Shown: one piece after another, positions 58,032 to 64,000 of the stretch
How the letters are laid out: every line of letters starts with the position of its first letter
How positions within the stretch are numbered: the stretch's first letter is position 1
Origin: Gottfriedia sp049568075
GTDB taxonomy: Bacteria > Bacillota > Bacilli > Bacillales > Bacillaceae_G
Direction: 5' to 3' (one strand)
Length of the DNA: 64,000 bases
Assembly (NCBI GenBank): GCA_049568075.1
Contig: CP144911.1
Notes under the pieces: generated by a model
What the model was told of the DNA's origin: nothing
What the model saw: the letters and a program-made list of their open reading frames with translations, nothing else
Database searches by the model: none
Position numbers and translations under genes: made by a program

Positions 58032-60159
58032 TAAATGACATAAAGTCACTATTCATATTCTTTTCATTCATTATTTTTTGATACTTACGACTAACCGAGG
58101 ACTGACTAATGCCTAAAACCTGTGCAGCCTTCGTTGTTGTTTTATATTGCTTCATCGCAAGTACAATAAGTTGCTCCTCAACATAATCTATCGCTTCTTG
58201 GAGAGGAATTACTTTATTTATGACTGGTTTAGATTTATTAAAGTCATAGCTATTTGGTAAGAATTGATTAACATCCTCTGCATTAATAATTTGATCTTCT
58301 GCAGAGACGACTAATCTTTCTATAATATTTTGAAGTTCTCTGACATTCCCTGGCCAAGAATAAAATTCTAATACGTTAATTGCATCTGGAGTAAGATGAA
58401 AACTCTTATTATACTTTTCATTTAATTGCTGTAAGAAATGGAAAGCTAATAATGAGACATCTTCAATTCTTTCTCTTAACGGTGGAATATTTAAAGGTAT
58501 AACATTTAAGCGATAATACAAATCCTCCCTAAATGTACGTTCTTCAACCATTTTTTCTAGTCTTTTATTTGTAGCTGCAATAATTTGCACATTTACTTTA
58601 ATTGGCTTTGTACTTCCAACTGGAATTACTTCTTGTTCTTGAAGGACTCTAAGCAGTTTTACTTGTAAATGCAATGGCATTTCACCAATTTCATCTAAAA
58701 ATAAAACACCTTCATCTGCTTGCTTAAAATAGCCTTCCTTATTTTGATCTGCTCCTGTAAACGATCCTTTAATATAGCCAAAAAGCTCACTTTCCAGAAG
58801 ATTTTCAGGTATTGCACCGCAATTTAATTTTAAAAACGGTTTTGAAGAACGGTTTCCTAATTGATGAATAGCCTGTGCAATTACTTCCTTCCCTACACCA
58901 GACTCTCCATGCAGTAACACGGTGGAAGAAAAATCAGCAATTTTTTTCGCTTGGTTGATGATTTGCTCCATTTTTGGACTACAGTAAATTAGTTTTTTAA
59001 CAAAACGATCCTTGCTCTTTATATCTTCAAGCTCCTTTTTATATTGCTCAGAAATCTTCTTCATTTCTTTTAATTCCGTTTTAAGGCGTGAAGTTTCTGT
59101 AATATCTCTAGAAGCAATAATAATACGTTCAATTTCCATATTCTCATCAAAAACTGGGTTTCCTACCGCAAGTACTTTACGTCCATTAATTGCTTCTTGA
59201 ACAATTGAGACTTTCTTCTTTTTTTCTAACACTAGTTTTGTAACAGATGGCGTAAAAAGTCCTTGGTTTTCGAATTCTAAAATACTCTTTCCAAGTAGTT
59301 CCTTTAAATCTACATTCCAAAATCCAGGAATTATATTTTCACTGTAACGGAGTAGCTCACCTTTACGATTTACTACAAGTATTTCATCATAAATACTCGA
59401 TAAAATAGCATTTAAATCTTTATTTAAATCTTTTACATATTCTATTTCGGAGGCCATTTCTTCAACCATTGGGAGATCTTGTACGACAATGACGACTCCT
59501 TCAACCTCGTTATCAACGAAAATTGGGCTATAATCAACAAGAACACCCATATCGTCACTTATTTGAATCTGATTAAGAATTGTTTTACCTGTCTCAAATA
59601 CATTATCAACTTGTTCACCGCTAAAAATAGTTTCTGCTTTTATATTAATTACTTTTTCTGATGTTGATTTAATCATTTTCAACCCAGCATCATTACAATT
59701 TACAATTACTTTATTTTTATCTACTACAAATGTTCCCATCGGTATCGATGTTAAAATGCTCTTTAATAAATCCACACTTTTATTTTCTTGTTTGAAAAGC
59801 TCCGCTAAAATATCTTCACGAAGTATGTAACCAATTGGCATATCTTCCTCTTCTTTTACAATCGAGATCGGTTCACCAATAATTTGAAATAGAGTAGTTA
59901 ATGAAATTTGCTCACTTAAGCGACTAACACTATTTATCGATTGAGAAGAACTAGTAATCTTTGAGATTGCTATACTTTTCTTTTTATTACTACTTTGAGT
60001 AATATTATTTAATTGAACATAACCAAAAATCTGATTTTGTTTACGTAAGAATAAAAAGGGTTCATTTATATTGGATAAATCAATTTCATCATTTTCTTTA
60101 AATTGATCGATATCTATTGTGATGACTGGTCTAATTTGTTTCTCATTTATTGATAACAT
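58027..60159 (-). CDS. Sigma-54-dependent activator with PAS domains
   Basis: The 710-aa protein has an N-terminal region of about 130 residues with CBS-like character, two PAS domains (about 135-250 and 265-385) and a helical linker. The AAA+ domain has Walker A GESGVGKE, the sigma-54 contact loop GYIKGSFTGADQNK, and GVLFLDEIGEMPLHLQ. A Fis-type HTH ends it (TTKAAQVLGISQSSVSRKYQ). The contact loop reads GSFTGA, where most have GAFTGA. RocR/AdhR/BkdR-like proteins of Bacillus share this design. It lies among the diamine genes and two sigma-54 promoters, so it is their likely activator; the PAS or N-terminal domain may sense a pathway metabolite. Confidence 0.85.
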   Translation of the reverse strand: MLSINEKQIRPVITIDIDQFKENDEIDLSNINEPFLFLRKQNQIFGYVQLNNITQSSNKKKSIAISKITSSSQSINSVSRLSEQISLTTLFQIIGEPISIVKEEEDMPIGYILREDILAELFKQENKSVDLLKSILTSIPMGTFVVDKNKVIVNCNDAGLKMIKSTSEKVINIKAETIFSGEQVDNVFETGKTILNQIQISDDMGVLVDYSPIFVDNEVEGVVIVVQDLPMVEEMASEIEYVKDLNKDLNAILSSIYDEILVVNRKGELLRYSENIIPGFWNVDLKELLGKSILEFENQGLFTPSVTKLVLEKKKKVSIVQEAINGRKVLAVGNPVFDENMEIERIIIASRDITETSRLKTELKEMKKISEQYKKELEDIKSKDRFVKKLIYCSPKMEQIINQAKKIADFSSTVLLHGESGVGKEVIAQAIHQLGNRSSKPFLKLNCGAIPENLLESELFGYIKGSFTGADQNKEGYFKQADEGVLFLDEIGEMPLHLQVKLLRVLQEQEVIPVGSTKPIKVNVQIIAATNKRLEKMVEERTFREDLYYRLNVIPLNIPPLRERIEDVSLLAFHFLQQLNEKYNKSFHLTPDAINVLEFYSWPGNVRELQNIIERLVVSAEDQIINAEDVNQFLPNSYDFNKSKPVINKVIPLQEAIDYVEEQLIVLAMKQYKTTTKAAQVLGISQSSVSRKYQKIMNEKNMNSDFMSFK

Positions 60160-60270
60160 TACTTTCCCCCCTTATGTCTAAACCATACTACATTCCTATT
60201 TTAGCAGAATTTTTTAATTTATCGTAAAAATCTAAAATTATAATTTACTAATCTATTCAACATAAACAAA

Positions 60271-60322
60271 AAGAAAGGGCAGTCTCTTAAGTCTATTCGA
60301 CCAGAGACACCCTTTATTTGTT
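60271..60322 (-). terminator. Terminator of the glutamate dehydrogenase operon
   Basis: On the minus strand AAAGGGTGTCTC pairs with GAGACTGCCCTTT (two mismatches), followed by CTTTTTG. Confidence 0.6.
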
Positions 60323-60392
60323 AGAAAAGAGAAACCGTTAAGTGAGCCAAAGTTGTCATTTGTACATCCTCGATTTCTAAATCACACTCTAT

Positions 60393-60641
60393 TCAATCGC
60401 TAGCGGTGACAAACAAATCCTCTTTAACATACGCAAGAACCATTCCAGGAACTATTTTGTCTCCATTTGAGACCTCCAATGAAACAACTTCACCACTTAT
60501 TCCTTGATGAATAACTTTTGTAATTCCATCTGTAGTTTTAATAAAGAATAAAGGCTCCCATTCATATATTCTTGAATCTTTCTGAATAGCAGTCTCTTCA
60601 ACTGTTCCATGGCAGTCACTGACAATGACTCCATAATACAT
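60393..60641 (-). CDS. Small biotinyl/lipoyl-like domain protein
   Basis: I start at ATG 60641 behind AAAAAGGAGTGAG (82 aa). The C-terminal half GISGEVVSLEVSNGDKIVPG then MVLAYVKED resembles the half-barrel of biotinyl/lipoyl carriers. The usual Met-Lys-Met or Asp-Lys attachment site is missing, so it is probably not modified. The N-terminal half has GVIVSDCHGTVEETAIQKDS. It lies downstream of the DUF3055 and glutamate dehydrogenase genes. Function unknown. Confidence 0.55.
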   Translation of the reverse strand: MYYGVIVSDCHGTVEETAIQKDSRIYEWEPLFFIKTTDGITKVIHQGISGEVVSLEVSNGDKIVPGMVLAYVKEDLFVTASD

Positions 60642-60757
60642 AAAACTCACTCCTTTTTTGCTCATTAAGAATGTATATATTTGCAGCGAAGAAAGTGATT
60701 CGCATTTGTCTTTAAGCTCGCCAATCATCAATCATTCTTTAAAAATAATTCCTGGTA

Positions 60758-61042
60758 TTATAACTCGCAAATGTGTTTAGATGGTAAAACCATGCTAAAG
60801 AAATTTTGGATTTCTAAAATATCCTCTTCAGCAATACCTAATTTAGGAGCCCAATAATGTTCAGAATAAAGATCTTCTAAACATAATAATGCCATTTTAC
60901 TAGATTGAATTGATGTAACCATTGATTTTCCATAAAAGTGGCTTGAAAAGGCAATTGATAAATCATATCGATTGTTCTGCGTTAATAAACAATAATGGTG
61001 TACAAGCTGTTTTTCCGTTGATTCAGAAATAATATCAATCAT
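60758..61042 (-). CDS. DUF3055-like protein
   Basis: From ATG 61042 (AAAGGAGAGATC upstream) the product has 94 aa. NNRYDLSIAFSSHFYGKSMV and TSIQSSKMALLCLEDL, with the EEDILEIQNFF helix, follow the DUF3055 pattern (R-x-D-L-A-I ... Y-Y-G-K ... D-x-Q-S). The family role is unknown. It lies 20 bp beyond the glutamate dehydrogenase stop in the same transcript. Confidence 0.65.
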   Translation of the reverse strand: MIDIISESTEKQLVHHYCLLTQNNRYDLSIAFSSHFYGKSMVTSIQSSKMALLCLEDLYSEHYWAPKLGIAEEDILEIQNFFSMVLPSKHICEL

Positions 61043-61062
61043 TCTAGATCTCTCCTTTTGTT

Positions 61063-62361
61063 TTAAAATTTTACCCAACCTCTCAAGCGACAAGCTTCAG
61101 CGATTTTACGAATTCCTTCAATATAAGCTGCTATTTTCATGTTTACATTATATTTTTGTGATGTTTTATAAACCTTTAAAAAGCTATCTGTCATTTTTTC
61201 TTTTAATCTCTCATCTACAGTACTCTCAGTCCAATAATAACCTTGCATATTTTGACACCATTCAAAATATGAAACAACAACTCCACCTGAGTTAGCTAAA
61301 ATATCAGGAACGACTAAAATCTCTTTTTGATCAAGAATTTCTAGGGCTTCTTTAGTAGTCGGTCCATTTGCTGCTTCAACAACAATCTTGCATTTCAATT
61401 TATCCGCATTACGGTTGTTAATAACCCCACTTATTGCGGCTGGAATTAAGACATCACATTCTTTTAATAATAACTCTTGATTTGAAATCGCATGTTTAAA
61501 TAGGTTAGAAACAACTCCAAATGAATCGCGATTGTCTAACAGATATGGAATGTCTAAACCTTTTGGATCATAAATTGCTCCGAGTACATCTGAAACTCCT
61601 ACAACCTTTGCTCCAGCTTCATGTAAGTATTGTGCCAAGTAGCTACCAACATTTCCAAATCCCTGAATAATAACCTTCATATTTTTAATCTCGATTTTCT
61701 GTATTTCACTAATTAACTCGAGAGCATAAAATACTCCTTTTGAAGTTGCCGTCTCACGACCTACAGAACCTCCTAAAGTTATAGGTTTACCAGTAATAAA
61801 GCTTGGTGAATCAAACTCTCTAATATGGTCATATTCATCTAGCATCCAAGCCATTACTTGTGCGTTTGTATACATATCAGGCGCTGGAATATCTTTAGTA
61901 GGTCCTACAATTTGGCTTACGGCTCTTACATAACCTCTACTTAATTTTTCTAGCTCATTCATACTTAATAGTCTTGGGTCACAAACAACCCCACCTTTTG
62001 CTCCCCCATAAGGTAAATCAGTAATACTACACTTTAAACTCATCCATCCAGCTAATGCTTTTACTTCCTCTGGCGTTACGTCAGGATGAAATCTGATTCC
62101 CCCTTTTGTAGGTCCTAGTGCATCGTTATGTTGAGCTCGATATCCTTGAAATACTTTTGTCTCACCATTATCCATTTGAACGGGAATACTAAATTCTAAA
62201 AATCGCATTGGTGTTTTAAGGAAATCAAATACTTGACTCGGGTAATTCATTATTCCAATTGCTTCATTTAACGTTTCTCTAAACTCCTGGAGGGAATCAT
62301 CTATTTCTACCTGTTCACTACTCGTTTCATTTTGTTCTACTTCGGTTAAATTTGAACTCAT
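61063..62361 (-). CDS. Glutamate dehydrogenase (catabolic RocG/GudB type)
   Basis: The 432-aa protein has the conserved substrate segment VFQGYRAQHNDALGPTKGGI, the catalytic Lys in DLPYGGAKGGVVCDP, MAWMLDEYDHI, and the NAD fold VIIQGFGNVGSYLAQYLHEA. It converts glutamate to 2-oxoglutarate and ammonia. In this region each diamine turn makes two glutamates by transamination, so the enzyme regenerates the acceptor. A sigma-54 promoter (62397-62412) lies upstream, as for rocG of B. subtilis. RocG and GudB cannot be told apart by eye. Full length; no truncation. Confidence 0.93.
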   Translation of the reverse strand: MSSNLTEVEQNETSSEQVEIDDSLQEFRETLNEAIGIMNYPSQVFDFLKTPMRFLEFSIPVQMDNGETKVFQGYRAQHNDALGPTKGGIRFHPDVTPEEVKALAGWMSLKCSITDLPYGGAKGGVVCDPRLLSMNELEKLSRGYVRAVSQIVGPTKDIPAPDMYTNAQVMAWMLDEYDHIREFDSPSFITGKPITLGGSVGRETATSKGVFYALELISEIQKIEIKNMKVIIQGFGNVGSYLAQYLHEAGAKVVGVSDVLGAIYDPKGLDIPYLLDNRDSFGVVSNLFKHAISNQELLLKECDVLIPAAISGVINNRNADKLKCKIVVEAANGPTTKEALEILDQKEILVVPDILANSGGVVVSYFEWCQNMQGYYWTESTVDERLKEKMTDSFLKVYKTSQKYNVNMKIAAYIEGIRKIAEACRLRGWVKF

Positions 62362-62396
62362 TTTCTACACCTCATTAGTTATTTTAAAAATTTAAT

Positions 62397-62412
62397 AGCA
62401 ATTCCTGTGCCA
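62397..62412 (-). promoter_or_regulatory. Sigma-54 promoter of the glutamate dehydrogenase gene
   Basis: On the minus strand TGGCAC-AGGAA-TTGCT matches the -24/-12 consensus exactly in its GG and GC pairs, 36 bp before ATG 62361. Confidence 0.85.
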
Positions 62413-62583
62413 ACTTGAATTCATATCATTATTTTGTGAAGTGATAAAATAGACATAGGCTTATTAGAAAGGCAATTACAAGACTTTATCTATTTTTTTG
62501 AAAGATCCTTTTTAGTGTTTTTGTCCTTCATTAGCCTAAATGGTCCTTTAGTGAAAATATGATTGAATGCATGAATTATTCAA

Positions 62584-62628
62584 TTTTGCATTAATCATTA
62601 TTCAAAATTGAATTACTTAAAATGCATT
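62584..62628 (-). promoter_or_regulatory. Candidate activator sites for the glutamate dehydrogenase gene
   Basis: TTTTGCATTA at 62584 and AAATGCATTA at 62619 lie 170-215 bp upstream of the sigma-54 promoter, resembling TTTGCATAA before patD. The rest of the 62413-62670 gap shows nothing else I recognise. Confidence 0.4.
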
Positions 62629-62673
62629 ATCAAAGAAAAGAGAAATGCGAACCAAATATTCCAGAGTAGACAC

Positions 62674-62715
62674 AAAAAAAGTCACAAGGTGTAAATTTCC
62701 TAGTGACTTTTCTTC
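62674..62715 (-). terminator. Terminator of puuP
   Basis: AAGTCACAAGG and CCTAGTGACTT pair; the minus-strand T run follows the stop codon of the permease gene. Confidence 0.6.
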
Positions 62716-62727
62716 ATTATAAGTTTA

Positions 62728-64000
62728 CTACACAGCAGCCTCTTCTTCATATTTAGGAGGTGCAATTTGGAATGCCTTAGTTAGATAAATTAGATATAAT
62801 AATCCAACGACGAACCAAACTGTTCCCATTATTAGGGAGCTTTTTTCAATGTTAAACCATAGAATTGCTACTGATCCGGCTCCAATTAAAGGCAAAAGCA
62901 AGTATGAAAAGAAGCCTTTGACTGATCTATGCTTTCCGCGAATGTAAAAATGGTTAATGACTGATAAGTTAACAAAAGTAAATGCCATTAATGCTCCGAA
63001 GTTAATTAATGAAGTGGCTGTTACCAAGTTGAAAAAGATTGCTGATAATGAAATCACACCAACGAAAATTACGTTAAATGCTGGTGTTTTCCATTTTGGG
63101 TGAACAAATCCAAACCATTTATCTGGGAAAACTTTGTCACGCCCCATTACAAATAACAAACGTGATACACTCGCATGTGAAGCCAATGCAGAAGCAAGTG
63201 TATTAATAAAAGTAATGCATAAGAAAATTGACTGAAATAATTTGCCACCTACATAGAGTGCAATCTCTGGTGATGCAGCATCTGGATGCTTAAATCTAGA
63301 TATGTCTGGGTAGTACAATTGAATGAAAAATGATGTAACCGTGAAGATTACGCCTCCCCAAAGAGCTGTGTAAAGAATTGCTTTAGGAATTGTTTTTGCA
63401 GGGTTTATTGCTTCTTCTGATAAAGTAGAAACAGCATCAAATCCTAAAAATGAGAAGCAAAGGATTGTTGCACCGGTTACTAATGTACCAAAATGCATTC
63501 CTGCATTAAAAAGTGGTTTAATACTAAAGCCGCCATATCCTTCTCCATGATGTAAACCTTGGATTACTAGAATGATAAAGACAACCATAATCGCAAGCTG
63601 GACTAATACAAAGAAGGTATTGAAGTTCGCCAGCATATTTATACTTCTTAAGTTTAAGAAAGTAACTAGTCCTACAAACCCAACTACCCATATCCAGGTT
63701 GGAACATTTGGAAAAAGTGCATTTAAGTAAATTTTCGTTAACAAAGCATTTACCATAGGTAGGAACAAGTAATCTAGTAATGATGACCAGCCAACTAGAA
63801 AACCTAAGTGACCACTGATCGCTTTCTGGGTGTATGTGTATGCAGACCCAGCTTCAGGAAATACTCTTACTAACTTGCCGTAGCTAACAGCTGTAAATAA
63901 CATTCCTATTAGAGCTACTATATATGCACTTGGTACGTGACCATTAGTTACATCAGAAACAATTCCAAATGTGTCGAAAACAACCATAGGGGTCATATAG
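62728..64000 (-). CDS. puuP: Putrescine importer PuuP-like (N-terminus beyond window)
   Basis: The frame is open to the right edge, so about 30-40 N-terminal residues are missing. The visible part (about 423 aa) has eleven membrane segments. It is close to E. coli PuuP in long blocks: PMVVFDTFGIVSDVTNGHVP, SYGKLVRVFPEAGSAYTYTQ, GWSSLLDYLFLPM, TGATILCFSFLGFDAVSTLS, VMGRDKVFPDKWFGFVHPKW and ATSLINFGALMAFTFVNLSV. PuuP imports putrescine by proton symport. As the first gene next to the catabolic genes it provides the substrate; cadaverine import is possible. Terminator follows. Confidence 0.88.
   Translation of the reverse strand, partial: YMTPMVVFDTFGIVSDVTNGHVPSAYIVALIGMLFTAVSYGKLVRVFPEAGSAYTYTQKAISGHLGFLVGWSSLLDYLFLPMVNALLTKIYLNALFPNVPTWIWVVGFVGLVTFLNLRSINMLANFNTFFVLVQLAIMVVFIILVIQGLHHGEGYGGFSIKPLFNAGMHFGTLVTGATILCFSFLGFDAVSTLSEEAINPAKTIPKAILYTALWGGVIFTVTSFFIQLYYPDISRFKHPDAASPEIALYVGGKLFQSIFLCITFINTLASALASHASVSRLLFVMGRDKVFPDKWFGFVHPKWKTPAFNVIFVGVISLSAIFFNLVTATSLINFGALMAFTFVNLSVINHFYIRGKHRSVKGFFSYLLLPLIGAGSVAILWFNIEKSSLIMGTVWFVVGLLYLIYLTKAFQIAPPKYEEEAAV

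Noticed and set aside
1..64000. rRNA, tRNA, prophage or complete insertion sequence
   Set aside because: No tRNA- or rRNA-like sequence, no phage structural or integrase gene and no transposase frame were found on either strand.

Overview
The window is AT-rich, densely coded DNA from a low-GC Gram-positive endospore-former of the Bacillaceae. This rests on AGGAGG-type ribosome sites, frequent GTG/TTG starts, a T-box and a guanine riboswitch, KinB-like sporulation kinases, a sigV-rsiV-oatA locus, SigL (sigma-54) promoters, Fur boxes and a heterocycloanthracin-type bacteriocin locus. The species cannot be fixed from sequence alone. I see no rRNA, tRNA, prophage, intact insertion sequence or CRISPR array.

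Layout. 1-7 kb: tail of a methyltransferase, two KinB-like histidine kinases around a membrane metallophosphoesterase, an azoreductase, an acetate-type transporter and an orphan radical SAM/SPASM protein. 7-10.5 kb: a holin-like type I toxin with probable antisense RNA and a decayed tandem copy, then a T-box (specifier best read as CAC, His) in front of a polar amino-acid ABC transporter, then a 21-bp-phased repeat array. 10.7-16.3 kb: cytochrome bd oxidase with a probable third small subunit, then a DUF2087 regulator / GIY-YIG / MATE operon. 16.8-23 kb: envelope genes, namely a polysaccharide deacetylase, a GNAT protein and the ECF sigma factor SigV with anti-sigma RsiV and O-acetyltransferase OatA (lysozyme resistance). 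23-30 kb: a very large Vpr-like serine protease ending in a dockerin, divergent from a HTH-TPR (RNPP-like) regulator, then a VanY-type carboxypeptidase.

30.4-36.4 kb: a complete thiazole/oxazole-modified microcin (TOMM) locus: SagB-like dehydrogenase, fused leader-binding/YcaO cyclodehydratase, ThiF-like maturation protein and, directly upstream on the same strand, the Cys-rich precursor peptide. 37-40.4 kb: an AtxA/Mga-like PRD regulator with twin palindromic operators, an HD-GYP protein, and xpt behind a guanine riboswitch. 40.4-45.6 kb: a Fur-controlled hydroxamate siderophore uptake operon divergent from an FAD-dependent reductase that probably releases the iron. 45.7-49 kb: small hypothetical genes, DUF488, and an autoregulated XRE/membrane-protein operon.

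49-64 kb: a diamine catabolic region. PuuP imports putrescine/cadaverine; PatA and PatD convert diamine to amino acid; GabT/GabD-type enzymes convert that to the dicarboxylate; a CaiB-type CoA-transferase and a glutaryl-CoA-dehydrogenase-like enzyme would take glutarate (the C5 branch) to crotonyl-CoA; glutamate dehydrogenase recycles the glutamate formed. A sigma-54 activator lies inside the region, and good sigma-54 promoters precede patD and the glutamate dehydrogenase gene.

Across the window a terminator-linked repeat family (ends CAGACTG...CAGTCTG, six copies) recurs beside rho-independent terminators.
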